Counted from the first letter of the stretch, positions 18,030 to 28,184 are shown. The stretch is 61,026 nt of DNA from DASTBU01 sp035711845 (GCA_035711845.1 DASTBU010000005.1:1-61026); one strand, 5' to 3'. Program-made: numbers and translations. Notes: generated from the letters alone by a model not told the origin.

Positions 18030-19049
18030 TCAGATCCTCCGGCCGGCCGAGTCGAAGAAGTGCAGGCGGGAAGCGTCGGCGCCGATGTTCACGTCATCGC
18101 CTGGCCTGACCTGGAGATCGGGGTTCGTCACGCCGATGACGCGGCCGCCGTCTGTTCGGACGTGCACAATCTGCGTGGCTCCGAGAGGCTCGACGAGCTG
18201 CACGCGGCCGCGAAGCAGCGCGGGCTGAGGGAGCAATCGGACATCATGCGGCCGAAGCCCGACGAGCGCCGCACTCGACGGCACGTCGACGCCGCCGGAG
18301 GCGGTCAGCCGCTCCGGCGCAATCAGGTTCATCGGCGGGGACCCGATGAACTGGGCGACGAAGGTCGTCGCGGGTTGGTTGTAGAGGCGCGCGGGGCCAT
18401 CCACCTGTTCGATTCGGCCGTCGCGCAGGACGGCGATCCGCTGGCCGAGCGTCATCGCCTCCTCCTGATCGTGCGTCACGTAGACCATCGTAGCGCGAAG
18501 CCGGCTATGCAGCTCGATCAGCTCCGCACGCGTATCGCCGCGCAGCCGGGGATCGAGATTGGAGAGCGGCTCGTCGAACAGAAACGCACGGGGCGCACGC
18601 ACGATTGCGCGGCCGAGTGCGACGCGCTGGCGCTGTCCACCAGACAGCTGGGCTGGACGGCGGTCGAGCAGCGCCGTCAGCCCCAGAGAGGCCGCGGTAG
18701 CATCGACCCGCGATCGGATCTCCGCCGCCCCAGCGCCGCGCATGCGCAGCCCGAACGCGAGGTTGTCGCGAACGCTCTTGTGCGGATAGAGCGCGTAGCT
18801 CTGAAAGACCATCGCGAGGTCGCGCCGTTCGGCCGGTACGTCGGTGGCATCCTGTCCGTCGATGAGGACGCGCCCGCGCGTGGGCTGCTCGAGCCCGGCA
18901 ATGATCCGCAGAAGCGTGCTCTTGCCGCTGCCCGACGGTCCTACGAGCGCGAGCCGCTCGCCATCGGCGACATCCAGATCGATCCGCCGAAGCGCGGGCT
19001 GTCCCGATCCGAACGCCTTGTCGATGCCCTCGAGACGAATGGTGGCCAT
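18030..19049 (-). CDS. ABC transporter ATP-binding protein, MalK/UgpC type
   Basis: Energises sugar import through the two neighbouring permeases. The protein has 339 residues: Walker A GPSGSGKST near residue 38, Q-loop VFQSYALYPHKS near 82, signature LSGGQRQRVALGRA near 134, Walker B FLFDEPLSNLD near 155, H-loop VTHDQEEAM. The C-terminal about 100 residues form the TOBE-type regulatory region found in carbohydrate (CUT1) ATPases. The start is 6 bases downstream of the second permease. Confidence 0.95.
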   Translation of the reverse strand: MATIRLEGIDKAFGSGQPALRRIDLDVADGERLALVGPSGSGKSTLLRIIAGLEQPTRGRVLIDGQDATDVPAERRDLAMVFQSYALYPHKSVRDNLAFGLRMRGAGAAEIRSRVDATAASLGLTALLDRRPAQLSGGQRQRVALGRAIVRAPRAFLFDEPLSNLDPRLRGDTRAELIELHSRLRATMVYVTHDQEEAMTLGQRIAVLRDGRIEQVDGPARLYNQPATTFVAQFIGSPPMNLIAPERLTASGGVDVPSSAALVGLRPHDVRLLPQPALLRGRVQLVEPLGATQIVHVRTDGGRVIGVTNPDLQVRPGDDVNIGADASRLHFFDSAGRRI

Positions 19050-19055
19050 GCCTGC

Positions 19056-19874
19056 TCAACCCTTCACGGCGCCAGCCGTCAAACCGCTCACGATGCGACG
19101 CTGGAACGCCAGCACGATGACCGCCACCGGCAGCGACGCCACGACTGCCGCGGCGAGCACCTGCCCCCATGGGACCTGATACTGGCCGCGGAACAGTGCG
19201 ATGGCGACGGGCACGGTCTGCCGATCGGGTCCGAGCGTGAACGACAGCGCGAACAGGAACTCGTTCCACGCGTACAAGAACGTGAGAATCGCGCTGGTTG
19301 CGATGCCGGGCGCAGAGAGCGGCAGCATGATCTCGATCGCGGCGCGCGCGCGGCTGGCGCCGTCCATGAGCGCAGCTTCCTCGAGGTCGCGGGGCAGCTG
19401 CCGGAAGAACGCCGCCATCAGCCAGATGGCGAGCGGCATCGAGAATGTCAGATACGGCAGCACGAGACCTGGATACGTGTCGATCAGGTGCGCCGCACGA
19501 AGGATCAGGAAGAGCGGGGACAGGATGGCGATCTGCGGGAATACCGAGACGGACAGGATGGCGGCGGCAATCAGGTGTCGCCCGCGGAAACGGAGCCGCG
19601 CGATCGCGTACGCCGCAGGCGCGCCGATCAGCACCGCGAGCATCGTCGTTGTCCCGGCAACGGCGAGCGAGTTGACGATGGGCACCCAGAACCGGCGCTC
19701 GGTGAAGAGCGCCCGATAGTGGTCGAGAACCGGGCGCGTAGGGACGAGGGTCGGGTCCCCGAACAGGCGCTCGTCCGGCGTGATCGACGAGACCAGCATC
19801 CAGTACAAGGGAAAAGCCCAGGCCGCGAGCAGCAGCACGATGACCACCGTGGTCCAGCGGCCGGGACGGGTCAC
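19056..19874 (-). CDS. ABC sugar transporter permease, MalG type
   Basis: A 272-residue inner-membrane permease with six predicted helices and the coupling-loop EAA motif (EEAALMDGASRARAAIEIMLP), typical of CUT1 transporters. The start is GTG at 19874, overlapping the stop of the first permease; GGAGGAAGAGGC precedes it. A longer frame to 20309 was rejected because that part is antiparallel shadow of the MalF-type gene. Confidence 0.93.
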   Translation of the reverse strand: MTRPGRWTTVVIVLLLAAWAFPLYWMLVSSITPDERLFGDPTLVPTRPVLDHYRALFTERRFWVPIVNSLAVAGTTTMLAVLIGAPAAYAIARLRFRGRHLIAAAILSVSVFPQIAILSPLFLILRAAHLIDTYPGLVLPYLTFSMPLAIWLMAAFFRQLPRDLEEAALMDGASRARAAIEIMLPLSAPGIATSAILTFLYAWNEFLFALSFTLGPDRQTVPVAIALFRGQYQVPWGQVLAAAVVASLPVAVIVLAFQRRIVSGLTAGAVKG

Positions 19875-20743
19875 GCCTCTTCCTCCGGGGTTCGCAGCAA
19901 TCGCACGTAGGTGAGCGCGAGCGCGAACGTGAGCACGAAGGTGACGATCGACAGCGCAGACCCGTAGCCGAACCGCAGATCCTGCAGCAGGGTCGTGAAC
20001 GCATAGAGCGAGATGACCTCGGTCGCCGTTCCAGGCCCGCCAGCGGTCAGGACGTAAACGAGATCGAACACGCGGAACGCGTCCATGGTCCGAAAGACGA
20101 GCGCCACCACGATCGCGGGGCGAAGCTGAGGGAGCGTGATCTGGGTGAACCGGCCCCATCGGGTGGCGCCGTCGATTTGTGCGGCCTCGTACAGGCTGGA
20201 GTCGATTCCCTGGAGCCCGGCGAGCAGCAGCAGCGCGACGAAGGGCGTACTCTTCCAGACGTCGCCGAGCACGATGGGCACCCATGCCGCGAGCGGCCGG
20301 GACAGCCAATCGTCATGGACGATCCCCGCGATCCCCTGGCTCTCGAACATGAATCTCCAGACGAGCGCAGCGACCACCGTGGGCAGCGCCCAGGGGAGGA
20401 GCACGACGACGCGCGCGAGGGCTCGTCCTCGTATCACGGCATCGAGCGCCAGCGCGAGTGCCATCCCGAGGACGATCTCGAGCGACACGCTCGCGGCCGA
20501 AAAGAGTACCGTGTGCACGACGGCCTCGCGCAACCGCTGGTCCGTCAGCGCCGCCTGATAGTTGTCGAGACCGATGAACGGCCGGCCGAGCCAGGGCATC
20601 CGGAGGTCGTGATGGTGCAGCGACTCCCAGATCGTTGCGAAAAGCGGCCCGACGGCAATGCCCGCGAGCAGGACCAGCGCGGGCAGGAGCAGGGTCCACG
20701 CGAAAGTGGCGTCCCGACCCGGCCGCATGCCGCCGGGCTTCAC
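19871..20743 (-). CDS. ABC sugar transporter permease, MalF type
   Basis: A 290-residue inner-membrane permease with six helices and EAA loop YEAAQIDGATRWGRFTQITLP. It pairs with the MalG-type permease to form the channel. Its ATG overlaps the stop of the binding-protein gene and its stop overlaps the next start, so the operon is tightly coupled. Confidence 0.93.
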   Translation of the reverse strand: MKPGGMRPGRDATFAWTLLLPALVLLAGIAVGPLFATIWESLHHHDLRMPWLGRPFIGLDNYQAALTDQRLREAVVHTVLFSAASVSLEIVLGMALALALDAVIRGRALARVVVLLPWALPTVVAALVWRFMFESQGIAGIVHDDWLSRPLAAWVPIVLGDVWKSTPFVALLLLAGLQGIDSSLYEAAQIDGATRWGRFTQITLPQLRPAIVVALVFRTMDAFRVFDLVYVLTAGGPGTATEVISLYAFTTLLQDLRFGYGSALSIVTFVLTFALALTYVRLLRTPEEEA

Positions 20744-21999
20744 GACCGCTCCTTCGAAAGCCCGGCGGTGGCAAGAAGCCGCCGCATCCCGTCGGCAGCG
20801 GCTCGCAGGGCCTCCTCGGGCGCCGACTGGCGCGTCAGGGCCCGGTGCAGCTGAATCTGCAGGATGCCCGAGAGCTGACTGTAGACCGGCGTGGCGGGGC
20901 GCGGTACCGCGTTCTCGATAATCTCTCGCGCGCGCCCGGGCGGGATGGGCAGCGCATCACGCAGACGCGGGTCGGTGTAGAGACTCCGTCGTGATGGGAA
21001 CTGGCCCGCCACCTGCGCCCGCTCGATCATCTGTTCCGGGGCCGTGAGGTACTGCACCAGCGTCCACGCGTCGTCGGGCTGCTTCGAGCGCGCGTTGATC
21101 GCGAGCTGTGCGCCGCCGAGCGCCGCCGCGGATTGTCCCTCTTCTCGCGGCATCGGCGCGACGTCGAATCGCCCGGCGACAGCCGATTCGCCGGGCCGCC
21201 CGAGGAGCGCCGCCGCGTACGGCCAGTTGCGCATGAACGCCGCGCGGCCGTTCTGAAACGCAAAGCGCGCCTGCTCCTCCTGCCACGTCAGCACGGCCTC
21301 GGGGACGGTGCGGTCGCGATAGATCGAGTCGCGCATGAACGTCAGCGCGCGCACGGCCGCGGGCGAGGCGACGACGACCTCGCCGTCCTCGTCGAGCATC
21401 GCGCCGCCGAAGCCGACGAGGTGTTCGAGAAACACCGTGACCAGGCCTTCGTACCGGGCGCCCTGCCAGACGAACCCGGCGGTGACCTTGCCGGTCTCGA
21501 TCGCGCGCGCCGCGGCTGCGGCGAGCTCGCTGAACGTCTCGGGCGCGTCGCGCATCAGGTCCGTGCGCCAGTAGAGCATGCCCGTGTCCACGAACCAGGG
21601 AAGCGCGTACAGCCGCCCCTGCCAACGATTCGCCACGAGCGTCGCGTCGAAGAAGTCGGCGAGCGCTGTTTCCGCGACGCCGAACTCATCGAGCGGACGG
21701 ATCCAACCGGCGGCCGCGAACTCGGGTGTCCAGACCACGTCGAGCTGCAGGATGTCGGGATCGGCCGACCAGGCGTTCAGCCACTGGACGTAGAGCTGAT
21801 GCCGCTGATCGGCGGCGTCAGGCGTCTGCCGCACCTCGACGCGCACGCCATGCTCGGCCTCGAACCTCGCAATCTGGCGCCGTACGATCTCCCCTTCGGC
21901 GCCGAGCACACTGCCCGAGAAGGTCAGGACGTCGGGCCGCCCCGCGCAGGCGCAGGCAAGAAGAGCGGCGGCGATGGAGCCACCCGTGCGCCAGGGCAT
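20740..21999 (-). CDS. ABC sugar transporter substrate-binding lipoprotein
   Basis: A 419-residue extracellular solute-binding protein, family 1 type, first gene of the operon. Lipobox LLACAC near residue 14-19 indicates a lipid-anchored periplasmic protein. Typical segments: EAEHGVRVEVRQTPDAAD, PDILQLDVVWTPEFAAAGW, LYALPWFVDTGMLYWRTDL. The pattern resembles trehalose/maltose-type binders (LpqY/ThuE), but the ligand is inference. No sugar hydrolase or regulator is adjacent. Confidence 0.9.
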   Translation of the reverse strand: MPWRTGGSIAAALLACACAGRPDVLTFSGSVLGAEGEIVRRQIARFEAEHGVRVEVRQTPDAADQRHQLYVQWLNAWSADPDILQLDVVWTPEFAAAGWIRPLDEFGVAETALADFFDATLVANRWQGRLYALPWFVDTGMLYWRTDLMRDAPETFSELAAAAARAIETGKVTAGFVWQGARYEGLVTVFLEHLVGFGGAMLDEDGEVVVASPAAVRALTFMRDSIYRDRTVPEAVLTWQEEQARFAFQNGRAAFMRNWPYAAALLGRPGESAVAGRFDVAPMPREEGQSAAALGGAQLAINARSKQPDDAWTLVQYLTAPEQMIERAQVAGQFPSRRSLYTDPRLRDALPIPPGRAREIIENAVPRPATPVYSQLSGILQIQLHRALTRQSAPEEALRAAADGMRRLLATAGLSKERS

Positions 22000-22125
22000 G
22001 GTGCAGACGATATCAGAGCAGAACTCCGGCCGGAGCGGGCCTGTCGGATCGGGCCGACCTCTGAGCCACGCGATCAGCGATCAGGAGTAAAACGGTCCCG
22101 GAGCGCGCTCGATCGGCGGCGGCAT

Positions 22126-22193
22126 TGATTGGCCACTGACGACCGGTTCACCCCGGCGCCCGACTGATTGGCCCCTGGCGTCCGTATCACCCC
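22126..22193. repeat. Pair of imperfect 29-bp direct repeats, possible insertion-sequence end
   Basis: Copies at 22126-22154 and 22165-22193 match at 24 of 29 positions; both start TGATTGGCC and end TCACCCC. Closely spaced long terminal repeats are characteristic of IS21-family ends, but no transposase is nearby. It may therefore be a remnant or a regulatory repeat upstream of the ABC operon (start at 21999). Confidence 0.4.
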
Positions 22194-22275
22194 AGCCCGC
22201 CTGCTCTCGCGCCCTGTTGGAGGCGAGCTTCGGCGAGGCCTCGCCGAAGCCCCGCCCACGGCCGTTGGGCGGCGC

Positions 22276-22701
22276 TCAACGCGGCATGAACTCGAGTGTC
22301 GAGTCGCGCCGGCGCGCCGTCCGGAAGCCGCGGACGTACTTGAGCGACCCCGGGGTCGCGTACTTCTCCGCGTAGGCCCGCTCGACGGCCTCCCGGATGC
22401 GCGCGCCGCGCGCGGGCACGACCCTGACACGAATCTCCCGCCCGCCCACCTGAATCGCGCCGAACCGGCTCTCGCGAAAGGCCCGGTTCCAGCCGTCCGG
22501 CTTCAGCGTCCACGAGCGTGCGAAGACCCGGTCCTTCACCACGACCGCCCAGATTCCGATGAAGCGGTGCGCTGAAGGATCGCCGGCGCAAACACCCAGA
22601 ATCTTGCTCTTATCGATCGCCTGCAGGATGGGACGTGGGAACTGCCTGGTCTTCCGCGACCGGCCGGATGGTCCTTGCGGTTTGGACTGATGTTTGCGCA
22701 T
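22276..22701 (-). CDS. DUF2255-like family protein
   Basis: About 141 residues. The core (IGIWAVVVKDRVFARSWTL, GWNRAFRES, GGREIRVRVVPARG, YAEKYATPG, SLKYVRGFRT) matches the layout of the DUF2255/nitroreductase-like small beta proteins. The start MRKHQSK is chosen because the 55 residues upstream are low-complexity shadow. Function unknown. Confidence 0.7.
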   Translation of the reverse strand: MRKHQSKPQGPSGRSRKTRQFPRPILQAIDKSKILGVCAGDPSAHRFIGIWAVVVKDRVFARSWTLKPDGWNRAFRESRFGAIQVGGREIRVRVVPARGARIREAVERAYAEKYATPGSLKYVRGFRTARRRDSTLEFMPR

Positions 22702-22895
22702 GGTCAATCTCATCCTCGCTATGTCAGGGGCCGGACGACTAAATGAATGTAAACCAATCCTCCCGGCAGTTCCGTCTAAGGAGGGGGTTCGGAAGCGGAC
22801 CCGGGGCACCTGCGGGGTTCCCGGCCGGCTGCTGGAATCGAATGTCGCGATCGATGGAGATTTCAAGCGTCAACTGAGAGACTCGAGGCGGGCCG

Positions 22896-25445
22896 ATGAA
22901 CACCTGGGCAGAGCTGCAATCCGATCTCCGGCTGTCGGTTCGCCGGCTCCGCGAGGCCCCCTGGTTCGCGTGCATCTGCATCGCGACCCTCGCGCTCGGC
23001 ATCGGCGGCAACACCGCTGTCTTCACCTTGATCGATCGGGTGATGCTGAAGCCGCTGCCCGTCCTCCGCCCCACGGAGCTGTACCGGATCGGGGACACGG
23101 ACGCCTGTTGTGTGAACACAGGGCTGATGGGATCGTTTTCGTTGTTCTCCTACGATCTCTTCCTGCATCTGCGGGACGCGGCGCCGCAGTTCAGCCAGCT
23201 CGCAGCGTTCCAGGCCAACACGCGAGGGGTGACGATCGGTCGGCCCGGCCTCGATGCGCCGGGCGAGACCCTGACCGGCGTGTTCGTGTCGGGCAACTAT
23301 TTTCAGATGCTCGGGCTCTCGCCGGCGGCCGGGCGTCTTGCGCAGCCATCCGACGATCGTCCTGGCGCGGCACCGGTCGCGGTGATTAGTCACCGTGCAT
23401 GGACGGAGCGCTTTCAGCGTCGATCCGATCTCCTCGGGAGCTCGATGCTGCTCAATGGTGTCGGTGCGACGATCATCGGGGTGACGCCGGAAGGGTTTTA
23501 CGGCGAGACGCTGCGACCGGATCCGGCGGACATCTGGATTCCGCTCTCCAATGAGCCCCTGCTCCAGCCCGCGGCCCGCCTGCTCGAGGCGAAAGCCTCG
23601 CACTGGTTGTACCTCGTCGGTCGGCTGACTCCAGGCACGGCGATCGGGCCGATCGAGGAGCAGCTGACCGCGCGACTCCAGCAGTGGATCGCCTCGACGC
23701 TCGATCTGTCCCCGGACCAGCGGAATCGAATCCCGCAGCAGCACATCAAGCTCACCTCGGCGGCTGGCGGCGTGAGCGAGATGCGCGACGAGGTCGCACC
23801 GTCCCTTCGTCTGCTCCAGGCCGTCGCGGCCGTCGTGCTGCTCATCGCGTGCGCCAACCTCGCGAACCTGCTTCTGGCCCGCGGGCTCGCTCGACGGACC
23901 GAGATTGCGGTCCGGGTGGCACTTGGGGCGCCGCGCAAGAGGCTCATCACACAATTCATGGTCGAAAGCCTCCTTCTCGCGTTCGCCGGCGGGTTGGTCG
24001 GGCTGCTGGTCGCGTTCGCCGGGGCCAGGGCAATCATCGAGTTGACGTTCCGCGGCGCGTCCAACGTTCCCATCGAGCCGGCGCCCTCCGTGCTCGTGCT
24101 CGGCTTCGCGTTGCTGGTCTCGGCCCTCACCGGAGCGATTTTCGGAGCCGCGCCCGCCGTTATCGCGTCACGCTCCGATCCGATCGATGCAATACGCGCG
24201 GCGGGCCGCACGACGGGGGATCGGGGATCGTGGCTCCGCCGTTCGCTGGTTGCGCTCCAGGTCGCGCTGTCGCTCGTCCTGATCGGGTCGGCGGGCCTGC
24301 TGGGCCGCAGCCTGAACAATCTTCAGCGACAGGATTTCGGGTTCACGACTGACGGGCGCTACGTCGCAAACCTCGCGCCGTCGCTGTCCACCGTGCCGGG
24401 GGAACAGCTTCAGCCGCTTTACGCCCGCATTCAGGAACGTCTGCTCCGCATTCCGGGCGTCGCCAACGCGGCGTTCTCGCTCTACAGCCCGATGTCGGGG
24501 GACAACTGGTCCTCCTCGATCACGGTCGACGGTCACGGCACGGCCGAGCGCCTCAGCGCCTCGTGGAATCGCGTCAGTGCCCGTTACTTCGATACGATCG
24601 GCACACCGCTCGTCCGCGGGAGAGCGCTCGACGAACGCGACGGCCCCGACTCCCCGCTCGTGACCACTGTCAGCGAAACGTTCGCGCGGAGGTTCTTCGG
24701 CGAAGCCGATCCGATCGGCCGCCGCATCGGGTTCACCAGCAGCAACGGCAGCGGGCTTCGCGAGATCGAGATCGTCGGCGTTGTCGGCGACGCGAAGTAC
24801 CAGGACGGCCGCGGAGAGGCCTATGCCACGTTCTTCCTGCCGTTCCTCCAGGAGTCCAGCATCAGGCGTGCCCAGGCGCCGGCGCCAGCCTTGGATCGAT
24901 CGCACTACCCGGGGGCGATCGTCATCCAGACTTCCTCGACGGTGCCGAATCTTGAGGGCGAGATACGACGCGCGCTGTCCGATGTGGATCGGCGGCTCAT
25001 CGTCAGGAGTTTCTCGACGCTCGAGCAACAGGTGGCGGGGAACTTCAATCTCGAGCGCTTGATTGCACGGCTCACCGTCGCGTTCGGAGGCGTCGCGCTG
25101 CTGCTCGCCTGTCTCGGCCTGTACGGCGTCACCGCCTACGCCGTGGTGCGCCGCACTCGCGAGATCGGCATCCGCATGGCCGTCGGCGCGTCGCGCGGCC
25201 GCGTGCTCGCGACCGTCCTCCGGTCGGCGCTGATGCAGGTCGCCATCGGAGTCGTCATCGGCGTGCCAGGGGTGTTTCTCGCCGGCAGGTTGCTGCGTTC
25301 GGCGCTCTTCGGGATCAGCGAGCACGATCCCGGTGTGCTGGGCGCGGCGCTGGGGATTCTGCTGGTGTCGGCGATCGTCGCGGCGCTGATTCCGGCCCGT
25401 CGGGCCGCCACGATGGACCCGGTTCGCGCGCTCCGAATGGAGTAG
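22896..25445 (+). CDS. ADOP family permease (MacB/FtsX-like), copy 1
   Basis: An 849-residue acidobacterial duplicated orphan permease: two MacB_PCD plus FtsX units in one chain and no partner ATPase nearby. The N-terminal helix region (WFACICIATLALGIGGNTAVF) is followed by a periplasmic core domain, an FtsX block with AVVLLIACANLANLLLARG, a second PCD, and a C-terminal FtsX block with VTAYAVVRRTREIGIRMAVG. The protein ends TMDPVRALRME, the standard ADOP tail. Role unknown; proposed for export or envelope signalling. It is convergent with a second ADOP gene 40 bases away. Confidence 0.93.
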   Translation: MNTWAELQSDLRLSVRRLREAPWFACICIATLALGIGGNTAVFTLIDRVMLKPLPVLRPTELYRIGDTDACCVNTGLMGSFSLFSYDLFLHLRDAAPQFSQLAAFQANTRGVTIGRPGLDAPGETLTGVFVSGNYFQMLGLSPAAGRLAQPSDDRPGAAPVAVISHRAWTERFQRRSDLLGSSMLLNGVGATIIGVTPEGFYGETLRPDPADIWIPLSNEPLLQPAARLLEAKASHWLYLVGRLTPGTAIGPIEEQLTARLQQWIASTLDLSPDQRNRIPQQHIKLTSAAGGVSEMRDEVAPSLRLLQAVAAVVLLIACANLANLLLARGLARRTEIAVRVALGAPRKRLITQFMVESLLLAFAGGLVGLLVAFAGARAIIELTFRGASNVPIEPAPSVLVLGFALLVSALTGAIFGAAPAVIASRSDPIDAIRAAGRTTGDRGSWLRRSLVALQVALSLVLIGSAGLLGRSLNNLQRQDFGFTTDGRYVANLAPSLSTVPGEQLQPLYARIQERLLRIPGVANAAFSLYSPMSGDNWSSSITVDGHGTAERLSASWNRVSARYFDTIGTPLVRGRALDERDGPDSPLVTTVSETFARRFFGEADPIGRRIGFTSSNGSGLREIEIVGVVGDAKYQDGRGEAYATFFLPFLQESSIRRAQAPAPALDRSHYPGAIVIQTSSTVPNLEGEIRRALSDVDRRLIVRSFSTLEQQVAGNFNLERLIARLTVAFGGVALLLACLGLYGVTAYAVVRRTREIGIRMAVGASRGRVLATVLRSALMQVAIGVVIGVPGVFLAGRLLRSALFGISEHDPGVLGAALGILLVSAIVAALIPARRAATMDPVRALRME

Positions 25446-25484
25446 GGGTCGGACCCTTCTGGTGCCTGACGCAGACCCCCGGGG

Positions 25485-27899
25485 TCAGTCCTGCCTCAGC
25501 GCCCTGACCGGGTCGATCCGGCTGGCGCGCTGCGCCGGAACGCTCGCCGCAATGGCCGCGACGATCATGATAGCCAGCCCGCTAGCGGCGAACGTGACCG
25601 CATCGAGCGGCGGCACCCCGAAGAGCAGGTTCTGCAGCGACCGCCCCGCCGCCGCAGCGCCGGCGAACCCGAGCGCCACGCCCGCGAGCACGACCTTCAG
25701 CGCGCCGAGCACGACCAGCTTGAACGTGCGCTCGGCATCCGCGCCGAGGGCCATCCGCACGCCGATCTCCGACGTGCGGCGAGTAACCGAATACGTCACC
25801 ACACCGTAGACACCGACCGCTGCGAGCAGCGCCGCGCAAAGGGCCAACGCCGCCAGCAGCGTCGTGTTGAAACGCGGCTGAGCGATCGAGGCCGAGACCA
25901 GATCCTCCATCGCCGATGCCTTCGCAATCGGGAGTGCCGGGTCGAGCTCCGCGATGGCCCTCTTCACGTTCTTCACCACGACGCCGGGCGCGAGGTTCGT
26001 CGCCATGACGATCTGCATCTCCGACAGTGGGAACTGCATATACGGCACGAACACCTCGGCCTCGGCCGACGCCTCGAGGCTGTCGTGCCTGATGTCGGAG
26101 ACGACCCCGACGATGTGGAGATCGCCGGCCATGGGCATCCGCACCAGCTTGTCAATCGGATCCATGCCGCCAAAATATCGGCGCACGAGCGATTCGTTGA
26201 CGATGGCGACCTTGGGGCCGTTCTCTCGTCCATCGAACGAGTCGAAGACCCGCCCCCTCTTCAGCTCGATCTCCATGGTCTGGAAGTATCCCGACATCAC
26301 CGCCCGGTACCTGGCCCTGGGCCTCTCTGAGGGTGATCTCGCATCCAGCCCGTCGATGGTGAACGGCAGATCGAACTGCACACCCAACGGGCTCATCGGG
26401 AGGGCCGAGACCGCCGACGCGCGCTGGACACCCTCCAGGCGCCTGACCCGCTCGACGAGGTCGTCCAGGAACTGGCGCTTGGCCGCGGGTGGACCGTAGC
26501 GGGCTCGCGGCAGCACGACGTGTGTCGCCACGATGCCCGACGTGCGGTAGCCCGGATCGACGTTCGACAGGCGCACGAAGCTGCGGATCAGAAGTCCTGC
26601 GCTGACGAGCAGCATCAGCGCGAGCGCCACTTCGGCGATGACCATCGCGTCGGCAAGCCGGCGCGACGCACGGCTCGCAGTGGAACCGCGGCTGCCCTCC
26701 TGGAGGACCTCCATCACGTTGGGCCGCATCGCGCGCCACGCCGGCACCAAGCCGAACATCAGACCGGCGGCAATGGCGGCGATCGCTGTGAACGCCAGCA
26801 CGGACCAGTCGAGCGAGATGGTGGAGGCCCGCGGAACGGTCGCCGGAATCAGCGGGCGCAGCGCGCGAATCCCCCACCACGCTATCGCCAGCCCGACGGC
26901 GGCGCCGAGCATCGTCAGAACGGCACTCTCCACGAGCGATCGTCGGAGCAGCACCCATCGGCCGGCGCCAAACGCCGAGCGGATGGCGAAGTCCCTGCCG
27001 GCGCGGGCCGAACGAGCCAGGAGCAGGTTGGCGATGTTCGCGCAGGCGATCAGCAGCACGAGCACGACCGCGGCAAAGAGCAGCCAGAGGGTTTCGCTGA
27101 TGTCGCCGACGACCTGCTCGTGCGCCGGCACGATCGTCACGCCCCATCCGGCGTTCGTGTCGGGGTTCTCGCGCGCAACTCCGGCCGCTACTGCCGCCAT
27201 GTCCTCGCGCGCCGTCCGGAGCGTGGTCCCTGGCGCCAGGCGGCCGATGGCGTGATACATCCGATGCGGCCGCGACGCCAGTGCGGTGAGGTCGAGCGTC
27301 AGCGGCGACCACATCTCGACCTCCTCGTCGTCGGGAGGAAACCTGAAGTTCTTGGGCATCACGCCGACGATGGTGTGCGTCGCGCTATCGAGCTGGAGCG
27401 TCTGGCTGGTGACCTGCGGATCCTGTCCGAAGCGGCGCGTCCACGCGCCGTGGCTCAAGAGCACCTGCCGCTCGCTGCCCGGCCGCTCGTCGTTGTCGGA
27501 GAAGCCTCGGCCGATCAGCGGTCGGACACCCAGCAGCTCGAACAGCGCCGGCGAGACATCGACGCTCGAGACGCGCTCGGCCTCGTCCTCGCGGGTCAGC
27601 GTGAACCCACGGTACCTGTAAATCCCGATCTTCTCGAAGCTGCGCGTCCGCTCGCGCCAGTCGATGTAGGTCGCGGCAGACACCTCGGAGCGCTCGAGAC
27701 CTTCCGCCTGGTTGCTCTCCCACAGGCCTGCCAGCCGGTCGGGATCGGCGTAGTCGAGCGGCCGCAGCAGGACCCCGTTCAGCACGCTGAAAATGGTGGA
27801 GTTCACGCCGATCGCCAGGCCGAGCGTGAAAACGACGATGGCCGTGAAGCCGGGGTTGGCTGCCAGGAATCGAGCGGCTTCCCGGAGGTCCTGTTTCAC
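25485..27899 (-). CDS. ADOP family permease (MacB/FtsX-like), copy 2
   Basis: An 804-residue paralogue of the convergent neighbour, with the same order: N-terminal helix (AIVVFTLGLAIGVNSTIFSV), PCD, FtsX block (VLLIACANIANLLLARSARAG), second PCD, and last FtsX block (GVVTYSVTRRTSEIGVRMAL). It ends RIDPVRALRQD. About 45 residues shorter than copy 1. Downstream on the same strand is only a small ORF, and no ATPase is present. Confidence 0.93.
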   Translation of the reverse strand: MKQDLREAARFLAANPGFTAIVVFTLGLAIGVNSTIFSVLNGVLLRPLDYADPDRLAGLWESNQAEGLERSEVSAATYIDWRERTRSFEKIGIYRYRGFTLTREDEAERVSSVDVSPALFELLGVRPLIGRGFSDNDERPGSERQVLLSHGAWTRRFGQDPQVTSQTLQLDSATHTIVGVMPKNFRFPPDDEEVEMWSPLTLDLTALASRPHRMYHAIGRLAPGTTLRTAREDMAAVAAGVARENPDTNAGWGVTIVPAHEQVVGDISETLWLLFAAVVLVLLIACANIANLLLARSARAGRDFAIRSAFGAGRWVLLRRSLVESAVLTMLGAAVGLAIAWWGIRALRPLIPATVPRASTISLDWSVLAFTAIAAIAAGLMFGLVPAWRAMRPNVMEVLQEGSRGSTASRASRRLADAMVIAEVALALMLLVSAGLLIRSFVRLSNVDPGYRTSGIVATHVVLPRARYGPPAAKRQFLDDLVERVRRLEGVQRASAVSALPMSPLGVQFDLPFTIDGLDARSPSERPRARYRAVMSGYFQTMEIELKRGRVFDSFDGRENGPKVAIVNESLVRRYFGGMDPIDKLVRMPMAGDLHIVGVVSDIRHDSLEASAEAEVFVPYMQFPLSEMQIVMATNLAPGVVVKNVKRAIAELDPALPIAKASAMEDLVSASIAQPRFNTTLLAALALCAALLAAVGVYGVVTYSVTRRTSEIGVRMALGADAERTFKLVVLGALKVVLAGVALGFAGAAAAGRSLQNLLFGVPPLDAVTFAASGLAIMIVAAIAASVPAQRASRIDPVRALRQD

Positions 27900-27947
27900 G
27901 AAGAGATCCTCTCGCGGTGTATGCGATGCACGACAGCGGTGTCGCGG

Positions 27948-28184
27948 TCAGACAAGTCCGATCCGTTCCTTGATTCGCTGCACTTCGCTCTGCTCGGACC
28001 GGAGAAACCGACGCGTGTCGGCCAGCTGTGCGACGGCGGACTGCAGTTCTTCCTGGGACATGGGTCGGCGGGACGTGGCCGATGCGATCAGCGTTTCGGC
28101 CGTGTCCGCCAGAGTCGCGCACCAAGTCACAGCATCCTCGAACGCCACGACAACCATACGGAGGTCCCGCTCGTCGACAGGCAT
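27948..28184 (-). CDS. Small helical protein, unknown function
   Basis: 78 residues, predicted almost entirely helical (VVAFEDAVTWCATLADTAET, then EELQSAVAQLADTRRFLRSE), soluble. Upstream of and co-directional with ADOP copy 2 (49-base gap). No family recognised; whether it is expressed is uncertain, but the composition is protein-like. Confidence 0.5.
   Translation of the reverse strand: MPVDERDLRMVVVAFEDAVTWCATLADTAETLIASATSRRPMSQEELQSAVAQLADTRRFLRSEQSEVQRIKERIGLV

Noticed and set aside
18505..20004. 499-codon minus-strand frame across the permease and ATPase genes
   Set aside because: Arg/Ala-rich shadow of three well-supported ABC genes in another frame.
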